From positions 868,001 through 932,000 of the forward strand of contig JADJUF010000001.1 in assembly GCA_016717005.1 (NCBI GenBank): DNA of 64,000 nucleotides, read 5' to 3'. Position 1 is the stretch's first letter. Each line of letters begins with the position of its first letter. The translations under genes were made by a program, and so were the position numbers. Below, in pieces: positions 51,022 through 61,738 of the stretch. The notes under the pieces are model-generated. The model saw only the letters and a program-made list of their open reading frames with translations. It ran no database searches and was not told where the DNA came from. The stretch comes from Myxococcales bacterium (GTDB lineage Bacteria; Myxococcota_A; Polyangia; Haliangiales; Haliangiaceae).

Positions 51022-54000
51022 TCAGCGGTAGCGCGGGGCCAGCGCCGATGAGGCGGCGTGGCGAGGCGCGCTGGCGCGATCGAGCGGCGCGCCCGCGGCC
51101 GCCAGCGCGTCGACCGCCGCCACGGTCAGGCGCATGACCGCGGCGCCGTCCTCGGCGGCGATCGGCGCAGGCCCGCCGTCGCGCACCGCGCGGTGAAAGC
51201 CGCGCAGCATGCGCTCGAGCTCGCCGCCGTCACGCGGCACCGCCCGCGCGGCGCCGTCGATCGTCAACGTCGGGACCCGGCCGTCGCGGCGCCAGTGCGC
51301 GCCGGCCGCGCCGACGATCAGCGCGTCGACCGCGGCGCCGAGGTTCCAGATCACGCCGATCGCCACGTCGTCGGCGCCGACCAGGTCGAGCCGGAGCAGC
51401 GCCGGGCGATCGTCGCCGGTCCACGCGGCCCCGATCACCCGGTGGCCGCGCCGCCGTGGGCGTGGGCGATCACCGCGAGGTGGTAGAGGCCCTCGAACAC
51501 CGGCGCCCGGTGCCAGGCGTGCAGCGCCGCCGGGGTCCGGCGATCGGTCAGGCGCACGATCGTCAGCGCGCGCCCGCGGGCGGCGGCGAGCGCGTCGTCG
51601 AGCCCCGGCGCGAACCGGTCGTTGTGGGCCGGCATCAGCGCCACCCCGGCGGCGGCGGCGCGGGCCACGAGGCCCTCGGTCTCGGCGACCGTGCCCGCCA
51701 GCGGCTTCTCGAGCAGGATCGGCAGCCGCGCGGCCAGCGCGCGCTCGACCGCCGCGACGTGGCTGGTGGTGCTCGACGCGATCACCACCGCGTCGGGCCG
51801 GGTCGCGTCGAGGGCGGCCGCGAGCTCGGTGAACGCCGGCGCGCCCGCGAAGTCCGCGCGATCGGCGACGTCGGCGTGGGGCGAGCACACCCCGGTGACG
51901 GCCCAGGCGCCGGTGGCGTGGGCGGCGCGCGCCAGCGCTCGGGCCCGCGCGCCGCAACCGACCATCAACAGCCGTAGCGGCCGCGCGCCGGCGCGCACGA
52001 CCGGCGGCGGCGGCGGCGCGCGCACGATCGTCGGCGGCCCCGCGGCCTCGGCGGCGGCGTCGCGCAGGAGCGGGTGGACGTCGTCGAACGCCATCGGCTG
52101 GCCCCAGGGCGGCCGGCGGGCGTGGGCGAGCAGCGCGGCCCGCTCGTCGGGACCCAGCGGCGTGCCCGCCACGGCGCTCAGCTCGCCGAAGCCCTCGCGC
52201 GCGGCGTAGGGCTTCCACAGCCCGGTGCAGTAGCGCGCGAACCGGCACGCGCCGCAGCCCGGCCCCTGCTGCTTCTGCGGCGCGTCCTCGGCCTGGGCCT
52301 CGTGCGCGAGCTGCATCAGATCCGACCACGCGACGAACGGCCCCAGGAAGCACGGCGGCACGCCCTGGCGCGAGCCGATCACGAACGGCTGGCCCAGCGC
52401 CAGCGCGCGCCAGCAGGCGGCCTGGAGCTGCGGCGCGACGTCGGTGAGCCGCGGCACCAGCGCCAGGTGCTCGAGCGCCTTGTACTGCGGCGTCACGAAC
52501 GCGAACGAGATCATGACGCGGCCGGCGAAGCGCGCGTGGATCTCCTCGACGAACCGGGTCAGGAGCGCGGCGTTGCCGGCGTGGATCACGTGGTTGACGA
52601 CGGTGATCACGCCGCCGGCGACGAGGTGACCGATCGCGGCGATCGTGCGCGCGAAGTCGCCGACCTTGCGGGTCGCGGCGCTGGCGCTGGCCTCGTCGTG
52701 GCCGTGCAGCGACACGAACGCGTGGGTCAGGCCGGCGGCGATCAGCGCGTCGACCCGGGCCCGGCGATCGAGCAGCACGCCGTTGGTGACCAGCTCGATC
52801 TTCTTGACGCCGGCGCGGCGCGCCACCGCGACGTAGGTCGGCAGCTCGCGGGCCAGGGTCGGCTCGCCGCCCGAGAACGACACCCGCTCGACGCCGCGGC
52901 GCGCGGCCCGCGCGATCTCGCGCACCATCCGCGCCGGATCGGCCCAGACGTTGGGCGTGCTCTCGTTGGCGCTGCAGAACCCGCAGTCCTGGTTGCAGTG
53001 CACGGTCGGGCGCAGCACCAGGAGCCCGGCCTGGCGCGCGGCCGCGCGGGCGCGGTCGTCCCAGACCCGCAGCGGCGTGGTGCGCTGCGCGTACAGATCG
53101 GCCGGCCGCTCGGTCAGCGGCCGCAGGTCGCGGTCGCCGTGGGCCGCGAGGTACGACGTCGGCACGCCCGGGCACTGGGCGGCGACCGCGCACCCGGCGC
53201 ACGCGGCTGGCTGGGTGCAGCCGCTCACGGCCGTCGCGCGGCGCGGATCGAACCGCACCGCCGCGCGCGCGCGCGGCGACGACACCAGCGCGCACAGCGG
53301 CAGCGCCGCGGTCACGTCGATCGGCGCGCGCACGCCCAGGCGCGCGGCGGCGGCCAGCGCGGCCTCGAGCCGCGGCCCCAGCTCGGCCAGCGGCGGCGGC
53401 GCCAGCGCCCGGGGCATGGCGTGGCGCGGCAGCCGCAGGCGCACCGCCCGCAGCTCTGGCACCGCGCGCGCGAACAGCTCGACCACCGCCGCCAGGTCCT
53501 GCAGGCGCGCGGCGACGATCGGCACCTCGAGCTCGATCGCCACGCCGACCGCGGCCAGGGCGCGCACGGCGACCAGCGTCGCGACCAGCGCGCCGTCGCG
53601 CCCGACCGCGCGGTCGTGGACCGCCGGCACCTGGCTGACCACCGGCACCAGCGCCGCGTCGACGCCCGCCGCGGCCCACGCGCGCGCGGCGTCACCGTCG
53701 ACGATCGCGTCGACGTGGCCGGCCACGATCACCTCGCTCGCGCCCGCGGCGCGGACCTGAGCCACGATCGGCGCCAGCGCCGCGAGCGCGCCGCCACCGC
53801 CGCGCACGACCACCCGGGCCGCCCCGCCGCGCAGCGCCCGCGTGAGGTCGGGCGGACGCCCCACCGGGGGACAGATCGCGCAGCGCGCGCCGCAGCCGCG
53901 GCCCAGCTCGAGCTCGATGGTCCGCTGCGACCGTGGCCGCGGCGAGGTCACGGCCGGCGGTGCGGGCGGCGCGGCGAGCCGCGCCAGCACGTCGGCCAGC

Positions 54001-55431
54001 GTCACCGCGGCGCCGTCGCCGTCGCCGAACGCGTCGAGCAGCGCCCGGAACACGCGGCGCTCGTCGCGGCCGTGGGTGGCGTCGCTCGCCGCCGCGGCCA
54101 GGGTCGCGAACCGCGCCACGGTCGGATCGCGGAACCGCCACGCGCGATCCGGAAAGTAGCCGAACCGCTCGGGCTGGCCGCTGGCGCCGTCGTCGACGGC
54201 GAGCAGCCCGTCGCGCGCCGCCAGGTAGTACAGCGCGGTGTCGGGGTAGAGCCGGACCTTCGCGGTCAGGATCCGCCCGCGCAGGCGATCGAAGTCGGTG
54301 GCGACGACGCCGTCGTAGGCGCCGCGCAGGTCCGCCATCGTGGTCCACGGCGTGAACAGGATGAACCCGAACGACGCCTGGGCCAGATCGAACGCCGGGT
54401 GCGCCGCCCAGCCGACGCAGCGCCGCCAGGACCTCGAGGTTCTGCGCCACCGTCACGCCCTTGTTCATGCGATCGAGCTCGGCCTGGGCGAAGCTCTCGA
54501 TGCCGATCAGGAACGGCGTGATGACGATGCCCGCGCGCGCGGCCGCGGCGAGCGCGCGCTCGAACCGCCGCGCGCCCGCCAGCAACCAGTCGGCGCGGGT
54601 CTGGAGCAGCAGCGTGAAGCCGCCGACGCGCTCGGCGGCGCACCGCTCGAGCAGCTCGGTCAGGTAGCCGAACGGGTTCTGATCGCGCAGCACCAGGCGC
54701 GTCACCGTCGGGGCCTCGCGCCGCACGTACGCCAGCTGCGCCAGCACCGACGCGATCGTCTCGGCCTGGGGCCGCGCCTGGTAGTGGTTGCCGGTGGTGC
54801 AGAACCCGCAGCCGCGGCCGAGGCCGTCGGGCAGCTCGACGCCGGCGTAGCGCGGGTTGGCGCGGGCGTCGGCCTGGTACGGGCAGCCGGCGTTGCCGTC
54901 GATCGAAAGCACGCGCTCGGCCGGCAGGTCCTCGGGGTTGACCACCAGCGGCGTCAGGTCGGGCACGTACGCGTCGTCGGGGGCCGCCGCCAGCGCCGCC
55001 AGGCCTGGACGCCAGCCGTCGGCGGTGCGGACCCGGGCGCCGACCGGCACGGTCGCGCGCCGACCGGCCAGGAGGTCGAGCAAGTCCGGCAGCGCCCGGG
55101 TCTCGACCTCGTAGCGCCCCGGCGGATCGGCCAGCGCGTGCTCGCCGCGCCAGTGCGCCAGCGTGGCGCCGGGCAGCGCCGCCGCCAGCGCCGTCGGGAT
55201 CGCGCGGGTCCACACCCGCTCGTAGACCACGACCTCGAACGCGCCCAGGGCCGCGACCAGGCGCGCGAACACCGGGCCCGCGGTCGGCGCGGCGCCGTCG
55301 AGGGCCACCACCACCAGCCGGGCGTCGTGCCCGGCGGCGCGGGCGCGGCCGGCCGCGAGCGCCAGGGCGCTGTCGTCGAGGAACGAGCGGTCGCCGTGGC
55401 TGTGGAGGCTGAGGAACGCGACCCGCGTCAT
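51022..55431 (-). CDS. Giant multi-radical-SAM protein with Gfo/Idh/MocA oxidoreductase domain, two apparent frameshifts
   Basis: ATG 55431 overlaps the upstream stop (ATGA). Modules in order: a B12-binding-like N-domain; a radical SAM domain with split cysteines (NAGCPYQ, C183, then CGFC at C208/C211); a frame break near 54395–54415; a second radical SAM module with CGARCAIC but no GGEP, tail LPLCALVS and CAGCAVAAQCPGVPTSYLAA; a third with CNQDCGFC, VSFSGGEPTLARELPTYVAV, tail VPPCFLGPF and CGACRFARYCTGLW; and a dinucleotide-binding oxidoreductase (RLLMVGCGARARALARAA, LPILLEKPLAG). A break near 51436–51447 precedes its end. About 1470 residues. No described protein of this architecture is known to me. 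Confidence 0.75.
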
Positions 55432-57059
55432 CGGTAGCGCCCGGGCGAGAACACGATCGGCGCGAGCCAGGCCTCGGCGGCCGCGGCGTCGGCCTCGACG
55501 TAGGCCCGCGGCAGGCCGGCGCAGCCCTCGGTCCGGGCCGGACAGGCCGCACACGCCGCGCCGTAGACGGTGTCGCCCTCGAAGTTCATCTCGGTGACGG
55601 TGCCGCGGACCGCGTCGACCTGCTGCGTGACGACGTGGGTGCACGCGGCCCGGGTCGGATCGTCGGGGTACAGGCACGCGGGCGCGTGGTGCAGCGTCGG
55701 CTCGAACCCGAGCGACGAGGCGAGCGCCATGGCCTCGGCCACCGCGCCGCGGATGCGCGCCAGCGGCGGGTACAGCGCGCGGTTGTCGAACAGCCGGCCG
55801 CGCATCGACGGCAGGCCGATCGTCAGATCGACGGGGCGGCCGGTGCGGTTGTGCGCCGCCAGCCAGCGCACGTAGTCGGGCAAGGCGTCGAGGTTGTCGG
55901 CCAGCACGATCCGGAACACGTGGGTGTCGAGGTCGGGCCGCGCCAGCAGCACGGCCGCGACCTCGGGGTAGGTGGCGGCGAGCCCGGGCACGTCGGCCAG
56001 CGCGGCCGCGACCTCGGCCCGGTGATCGTGGAACGACAGCCGCACCCCGGTCAGGCCAGCGGCGATCAGCTCGTCGAGGTAGCCGGGCCGGGCCAGGCGC
56101 ACGCCGTTGGTGCAGATCAGCACCCGGGCGAAGCCCCGCGCGCGCGCGGCCGCGATCAGCCGCGGCAGCTCGGGGTGCATCGTCGGCTCGCCGCCGATCA
56201 GATCGATCGTCGGCGCGCCGCGCTGATCGGCGCCGCCGAGGACGCGCGCGGCCGCGTCGTCGAGGAGCCGCTCGACGTAGGCGACGTCGAACAGGCGCTG
56301 ATCGGTGCCGCCGCGCACGTTGCAGTAGACGCAGCGGATGTTGCAGAGCGGCCCGGTGTTGAGGTGGACCATCGGGAACACGCGGGTGTCCCAGTAGCGG
56401 TGCTCGAACGCGATGCCCGGGCGCAGCGTGACGACGTCGTAGCGGTACTCGTTGGCGTGCCCGACCACCTCGGGCTCGGGCAGCACCACCGGATCGCGCG
56501 CGGTCAGCGCCCGGGCCAGCGCGGCCTCGGCGGCGCGATCGCGGGCCGCGCCGTCGGGCGGCGCGAACGCCACGACCACCTCGAGGCCGTCGACCGCGCG
56601 GGCCGCGGCGACGCCGGCCAGCGCCTGGGCGTGGGCGCCGTCGACGCGGGCGTGGCGATCGTGGGCCGCGGCGTCGGTCGCGAACAGCTTGACGATCGCG
56701 CGGTCGAGGCCGGCCCGGACCAGGGCGCCGACCAGCGGCGCGTACACCAGCATGCGGCCGTTGGTGACCAGCGCGACCGAGGCCGCGCCCGCGTCCTTGA
56801 GCGCGCGCACCCGCGCCGGCAGGTCACGCCGCAGCGTGGCCTCGCGGTGCCGGATGACCACGTGCTGGCCGCGGACGTCGACGTCGGCCCCGGCGTCCCC
56901 GTCCGGGCGGGTCACGCACGGCTGGCAGCCGTTGTTGCACCCGCCGGCCTCGGCGTCGAGCCGCACCAGCAGCGGGTGGCGACGGCTCCCGTCGGCGACG
57001 ATCGGCAGCCCGACGCGCCCGCGCGCGGGGGCAGTCACCGAGCCTTCGCGTCGAGCCAT
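55428..57059 (-). CDS. Tandem radical SAM protein with two CxxxCxxC motifs
   Basis: 543 residues from ATG 57059. The first, shortened module has C41-NNG-C45-QP-C48 and VALVTNGRMLVYAPLVGALV, but no GGEP. The second is complete: C239-NIR-C243-VY-C246, TIDLIGGEPTMHPELPRLIA, FARVLICTNGVRLA and VRLSFHDHRAEVAAAL. The tail is HAPACLYPDDPTRAACTH and CAACPARTEGCAGLPRAYVE. Coupled by ATGA to the giant radical SAM gene and 6 bp downstream of the SPL-like gene, forming a three-gene all-radical-SAM operon. Substrate unknown. Confidence 0.85.
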   Translation of the reverse strand: MARREGSVTAPARGRVGLPIVADGSRRHPLLVRLDAEAGGCNNGCQPCVTRPDGDAGADVDVRGQHVVIRHREATLRRDLPARVRALKDAGAASVALVTNGRMLVYAPLVGALVRAGLDRAIVKLFATDAAAHDRHARVDGAHAQALAGVAAARAVDGLEVVVAFAPPDGAARDRAAEAALARALTARDPVVLPEPEVVGHANEYRYDVVTLRPGIAFEHRYWDTRVFPMVHLNTGPLCNIRCVYCNVRGGTDQRLFDVAYVERLLDDAAARVLGGADQRGAPTIDLIGGEPTMHPELPRLIAAARARGFARVLICTNGVRLARPGYLDELIAAGLTGVRLSFHDHRAEVAAALADVPGLAATYPEVAAVLLARPDLDTHVFRIVLADNLDALPDYVRWLAAHNRTGRPVDLTIGLPSMRGRLFDNRALYPPLARIRGAVAEAMALASSLGFEPTLHHAPACLYPDDPTRAACTHVVTQQVDAVRGTVTEMNFEGDTVYGAACAACPARTEGCAGLPRAYVEADAAAAEAWLAPIVFSPGRYR

Positions 57060-57065
57060 CGTCGG

Positions 57066-58223
57066 TCAGGGTACCGCGTTTGCCGTCGGCGGTCCGGCCG
57101 GCAGATCCGGCGGCAGCTCGCCCGACCACACCGGCACGCCGCGGGCCGCGAGCGCCGCCGCCAGCGCCGCGTGCCGCGCGCGTTGCCAGCCGTCGGCGCG
57201 GGCCGCGGCGTAGCGGTCGTCGTCGAACAGCGGCCCGGCGGCCTCCTCGCCGCGCAGCACGTCGAGGCTGACCGAGTCGACGTGAGTGGCCAGGGCGTCG
57301 ACCAGCGCGTCGAGCGGGCCTGGCAACATCGGCTGCACCACCGCGATCGTGCGCACGCCCGCGGCCCGCAGCGTGGCCAGCGTCGCCAGCCGCGACGGGA
57401 TCGACGCGGCCCGCGGCTCGAAGTGCCGGCGGACGTCGTCGTCGACGGTCGGCAGCGACACCCCGACCCCGGCCCAGGGCAGCGCCGCGAGCACGTCGAC
57501 GTCGCGGGCCACCAGCGCCGACCGGGTCAGCAGCAGCACCGGCGGCGGCGCGGCGACGGCGGCGATGGCCTCGAGGCACGCCCGGGTCAGCCCGCGCTGG
57601 GCCTCGATGGCGTGGTACGGGTCGCTGACGATCGGACAGAACTTGATCGGCCGCGGCGGCAGGCGCCGGAGCTCCTCGGCCAGCACCGCGGCGGCGTTCA
57701 CGCGCACGTCGACCCACGCGCCCCACGGCACCGGCGGCAGGCCGGTCGCCGCCCGCAGCGGTGCCAGGCGCGACTGCGCGTAGCAGAACCGACAGCCGAT
57801 CAAGCAGCCGACGTAGGGGCTGGCGGTGTAGAAGCGCGCGTCGGGGGCGCCGGCCGGCTCGAGCAGGCGATCGATGACCAGCTCGCGCACGCGCGGGGCC
57901 AGCGGGTCGGCGGCGGTCGCGAGCATCGCGACGAAGTCGGCGTCGCGGCCGTCGGCCTTGCGCGCGACCTCGGCGCACACCGCCTGCCCGACCGCGCTGG
58001 CGGCGCGCGACCGGTACGCGAACGTCAGGTGGGCCGTGCGCGCGGCGTGGCGCGCGCCGGCGGTGGCCGGGGTCACCTCGACGTGGACCTCGTCGCCGGC
58101 GACCGCGAACGTCAGGCGCAGGCCGAGCTCGGTCGCGGCGTCGACGAGGCGCACGCCCGGCGCCAGCTCGTCGCCGATCGCGGTCGGCGCGACCAGCGCC
58201 AGCAGGTGCGCGCGCACGTCCAT
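57066..58223 (-). CDS. SPL/Rv2578c-type radical SAM protein
   Basis: 385 residues from ATG 58223. The first ~130 residues are an extra domain. YVGC140-LIG-C144-RF-C147-YAQSRLAPL is the motif of spore-photoproduct-lyase-like radical SAM proteins. IKFCPIVSDPYHAIEAQRGL, PVLLLTRSALVARDVDVLAA and VGVSLPTVDDDVRRHFEPRA are further family blocks. It lacks the shared P-x-C/CxxC tail, so it is of a different lineage from the other radical SAM genes here. First gene of the operon 58223 to 51022 and divergent from DUF483 copy 3. Confidence 0.85.
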   Translation of the reverse strand: MDVRAHLLALVAPTAIGDELAPGVRLVDAATELGLRLTFAVAGDEVHVEVTPATAGARHAARTAHLTFAYRSRAASAVGQAVCAEVARKADGRDADFVAMLATAADPLAPRVRELVIDRLLEPAGAPDARFYTASPYVGCLIGCRFCYAQSRLAPLRAATGLPPVPWGAWVDVRVNAAAVLAEELRRLPPRPIKFCPIVSDPYHAIEAQRGLTRACLEAIAAVAAPPPVLLLTRSALVARDVDVLAALPWAGVGVSLPTVDDDVRRHFEPRAASIPSRLATLATLRAAGVRTIAVVQPMLPGPLDALVDALATHVDSVSLDVLRGEEAAGPLFDDDRYAAARADGWQRARHAALAAALAARGVPVWSGELPPDLPAGPPTANAVP

Positions 58224-58258
58224 CGCCGACCAGCATGCCCGATGCGCGGCCGGCGCGG

Positions 58259-58264
58259 TACCGT
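58259..58264 (+). promoter_or_regulatory. Putative -10 box (TACCGT) of DUF483 copy 3
   Basis: TACCGT, 6 nt before GTG 58271. It supports that start over the ATG at 58235. Confidence 0.35.
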
Positions 58265-58270
58265 GACGCC

Positions 58271-59365
58271 GTGCCCGCGCGCATCGAGCTTGGCCTGGAC
58301 GACGCGACCGTGGTGCTCGCGCTCGACGAGGACGCCGCGGCGACCCGGCGCGCATGGCTGCACGCCGCCGGGCACGCGGTCGTCCACGTCGGGCCACTGC
58401 CGCCGGCGCTCGAGCCGCTGGCCCGGGCGATCGCCCGAGGCCTGACCGCGCTGCCGCCGACGTCGACGACGGCCCTGGCCGCGCAGGTCGCGACGATCGC
58501 TCGCGGCCACGCACCGGCGGTGCGCGTGGCGATCGTGCTGGCGGCCGCGCTGCCGAGGTGGTCGTCGCGCCTGCGCACCGGCATGCCGCCGCGGCCCAGC
58601 GGTCGGCCCGGCGCGCGGCTGTGGCCGTTCGACCCCGAGCTGATCGGGCTGCTCGGCGGCCACCGCACGCTGGTCAAGCGCGAGTGCTTCTCCGACGCCG
58701 CCGAGGCCGACGATCGCGCGTGGCTGGCCGCCGCGAAGGTGCCGCTGGTGCGGGTCGGGCCGGTCGAGCCCGACGGTCGCCGGGTGCTCCTGGGCGCGCT
58801 CGATCCGGGCGCGATCACCGCCGACCTCACCGCCGCAGAGCTCGCGGTGCGACGCGGTCACGACCTCGGCGCGGCCCGCACGCTGGGGCGCGCGCTGGGC
58901 TATCCGTCCTGTTGCATCGAGGCCTTCCTCGACACCGGCGGTCACGACGACCACGCGCTGATCGCCCGGCTGGCCGCGGGACCGATGCCACCGCCAGCCT
59001 CGCCGCTGACGGTGTGGCTCAACCAGCCGCTGGCGCTGGTGTCGCACGTGCCGTGCACGCTGGCGTGCGCGCCGACCCGGGCCCTGGCCGCGGCCCTGCT
59101 CGCCGATCTGGACCGCGCCGTGCCGGGCTTCGCCGACGGGTGGCGCGCGCTGGCCGCCCGGGTCCACGTGCTCGATCATCGCGGCCGCGGCCTGGCGCTG
59201 ACCGGCACCGGCGATCTCGCGCGCGGCCTGACGATCACCGACGCCGTCGCGTTCGTCCCAGCGCCCGACGACGCGCTCGGCGAGGTCGTCGTCGCCGCGC
59301 CCGAGGCGGTGGGCCGGACGATCACCCGCGCCGACGTCGCCGCGGCCGCTGACCACCGCGGCTGA
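58271..59365 (+). CDS. DUF483-like protein (copy 3)
   Basis: 364 residues from GTG 58271. Blocks LGYPSCCIEAFLDTGG and LVSHVPCTLACAPTRALAA carry the same four cysteines as copies 1 and 2. The first ~200 residues are an alpha/beta region (HAAGHAVVHVGPLPPALEPL) with KRECFSDAAEADDRAW, unlike copy 1. No signal peptide. Divergent from the SPL-like radical SAM operon by 47 bp. Repeated DUF483–radical SAM proximity suggests a functional link. Function unknown. Confidence 0.7.
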   Translation: MPARIELGLDDATVVLALDEDAAATRRAWLHAAGHAVVHVGPLPPALEPLARAIARGLTALPPTSTTALAAQVATIARGHAPAVRVAIVLAAALPRWSSRLRTGMPPRPSGRPGARLWPFDPELIGLLGGHRTLVKRECFSDAAEADDRAWLAAAKVPLVRVGPVEPDGRRVLLGALDPGAITADLTAAELAVRRGHDLGAARTLGRALGYPSCCIEAFLDTGGHDDHALIARLAAGPMPPPASPLTVWLNQPLALVSHVPCTLACAPTRALAAALLADLDRAVPGFADGWRALAARVHVLDHRGRGLALTGTGDLARGLTITDAVAFVPAPDDALGEVVVAAPEAVGRTITRADVAAAADHRG

Positions 59366-59385
59366 CGCCACGTCACAGCGCCCGC

Positions 59386-61624
59386 TCAGCGGTGCCGGCC
59401 GTGACCGTCGCCGCCGCGGCCGTCGTCGCCCCGATCCTTCTGGTCGCGGTCCTTCTGGTCGCGATCCTTCTGCTCGCGATCCTTCTGGTCGCGCTCCTTC
59501 TGGTCGCGCTCCTTCTGCTCGCGATCCTTCTGGTCGCGCTCCTTCTGGTCGCGATCCTTCTGGTCGCGATCCTTCTGCTCGCGCTCGATCCGCTCTGCAC
59601 GGGCTCTCTCCTCCTGCGCGCGGCGCTCCTGCTCCTCGCGCGCCTGACGATCGCGCTCCGCCTGCTCGGCCCGCGCCTTGTCCGCGCGCACCTGCTGCTC
59701 CTTCTCCTCGCGGGCACGCTGTTCCTGCGCCCGGCGCTCATTCTCCGCCTGCTCGGCCCGCGCCTTGTCCGCGCGCACCTGCTGCTCCTTCTCCTCGCGG
59801 GCACGCTGTTCCTGCGCCCGGCGCTCATTCTCCGCCTGCTCGGCCCGCGCCTTGTCCGCGCGCAGCCGCTGCTCTCGCTCCTCGCGCGCTGTGCTCCGCC
59901 GCTCGGCCCGCGCCTTGTCCGCGCGCACCTGCTGCTCCTTCTCCTCGACGGCACGCTGCTCCTGCGCCCGGCGCTCATTCTCCGCCTGCTCGGCCCGCGC
60001 CTTGTCCGCGCGCACCTGCTGCTCCTTCTCCTCGCGCGTACGCCGCTCCTGCTCCTCGCGCGCCTGACGATCGCGCTCCGCCTGCTCGGCCCGCGCCTTG
60101 TCCGCGCGCACCTGCTGCTCCTTCTCCTCGCGCGCACGCCGCTCCTGCTCCTCGCGCGCCTGACGATCGCGCTCCGCCTGCTCGGCCCGCGCCTTGTCCG
60201 CGCGCACCTGCTGCTCCTTCTCCTCGCGCGCACGCTGTTCCTGCGCCCGGCGCTCATTCTCCGCTTGCTCGGCCCGCTCCTTGTCCGCGCGCACCTGCTG
60301 CCCTTCTCCTCGCGCGCACGCTGTTCCTGCGCCCGGCGCTCATTCTCCGCCTGCTCGGCCCGCGCCTTGTCCGGCTGCGGGCGGGCTTCTCCGCCTGCTC
60401 GGCCCGCGCCTTGTCCGCGCGCAGCCGCTGGTCTCGCTCCTCGCGCGCCCGCCGATCGTTCTCGGCCTGCTCGGCCCGCGCCTTGTCCGCGCGCAGCCGC
60501 TGGTCTCGCTCCTCGCGCGCCCGGCGCTCATTCTCGGCCTGCTCGGCCCGCGCCTTGTCCGCGCGCAGCCGCTGGTCTCGCTCCGCGCGCGCCCGCCGAT
60601 CGTTCTCGGCCTGCTCGGCCCGCGCCTTGTCCGCGCGCAGCTGCTGGTCTCGCTCCGCGCGCGCCCGCCGATCATTCTCGGCCTGCTCGGCCCGCGCCCG
60701 GTCCCCACGCTGCCGCTGGTCCTGGTCCGCGCGCGCCCGCTGCTCTTGCGCCTCGCGCGCGCGCCGGTCGCTCTCGACCCGCTCGGACCGAGCCCGGTCC
60801 TCCCGCTGCTGCGCTTCGTCGCGCGCGCGGCGCTCGTCCCGATCGCGCTGACCGCGGCGGCGGCGCTCCAGCGAGGCCTCGAGGTCGCGGCGCTGGTCCT
60901 GGTCGAAGCGCCCGATCCCGCGGGCCGGCAACCGCCGCCGCTGGACGCCGTGCGCGCTCAGCCACTCCGGCGACGGCCCGACCTGCCAGCGCGACCCGGT
61001 CGCGGTCCGCGCGTAGTGCTCGAGTCGTCGCGCCCCGCGGACCCGATGGGCCAGCACGCCCCAGTCGACCCAGCGGTGTCGCGGCCCCGGGGTGGCCAGC
61101 TCGGGACCACGCCCACCGTGCCAGCCGAACGCCGGGCCGTCGTCGACGCCCGCCGGCGGCAGCGGCGCCCACGCCATCACGTCCTCGACCTCGCGCCAGT
61201 CGACCCACGCCGGCGCCCAGACCGTGTCCGGGATCCAGCGCCACCGTCCGCGCCAGGTCCAGCGGCCGTAGTGATAGCAAGCCCACGCGAACGGCTCGTC
61301 GGAGATCCACGCGAGCCCTTGCTCGGTCGACATCCAGTACCCGTCGACGTAGGGCGAGAAGTCGTCGACCGCCGGCTCGAACGCCGCGCCGTACTGCGGG
61401 TCCTCGACCCAGGCGCCGTAGGGTGCCAGCGCGTCCTGGAACACCTCGATCGACCAGACCGCGTCGCCCGGCGGGGCCTCCACGACGACCTCGACCGGCA
61501 CGACGACGGCGACCGTCGTCACCGACGGCCCGCCGCCAGGGGCTGGCAGGCACGCCAGCTCGGTGATGATGCTGGCGCCGATCAGCGCCCGTCCGAACCA
61601 CTCGCCGATCGTTCGCCGGGTCAT
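59386..61624 (-). CDS. DUF6600-like lipoprotein/exported protein with long charged coiled-coil repeats, apparent frameshifts
   Basis: ATG 61624 begins a signal with lipobox-like IITELACLPAP. Residues ~60–190 are a Trp/Tyr-rich DUF6600-type domain (PYGAWVEDPQYGAAFEPAVD, YVDGYWMSTEQGLAWISDEP, HYGRWTWRGRWRWIP). The rest is a highly charged coiled coil: a ~22-residue unit RADKARAEQAEN with variants, then a DQKDR/EQKDR 5-residue repeat and a Gly/His end. Two frame breaks occur near 60375 and 60300 inside the repeats. The second differs from sister repeats by one missing T. The region may be a rigid periplasm-spanning rod; function unknown. Confidence 0.65.
59436..60710 (-). repeat. Tandem DNA repeats encoding the coiled coil
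   Basis: From 59436 to ~59590 a 15-bp unit (CCTTCTGGTCGCGAT and variants) encodes (D/E)QK(D/E)R. From ~59645 to 60710 a ~66-bp unit containing CTCGGCCCGCGCCTTGTCCG recurs about 14 times. Such arrays are prone to slippage and to mis-assembly. Confidence 0.85.
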
Positions 61625-61738
61625 GCGCCGTCGACGTCGGGGGCGCGCTCGGGATTCAGTCGGGTAGCGAACTATTTTACCCGGCGCGGCGATCGAGCCC
61701 GGCGCCGGGGACCGAGCCCGGCCGCGGCCGCGCGCACG

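Noticed and set aside
59392..60300. Long plus-strand frame rich in LLVAILLVAILL, looking like a multi-pass membrane protein
   Set aside because: It is the antisense shadow of the charged coiled-coil repeats of the DUF6600-like gene; Lys/Glu/Asp/Gln codons read as Leu/Ala/Ile/Val in reverse.
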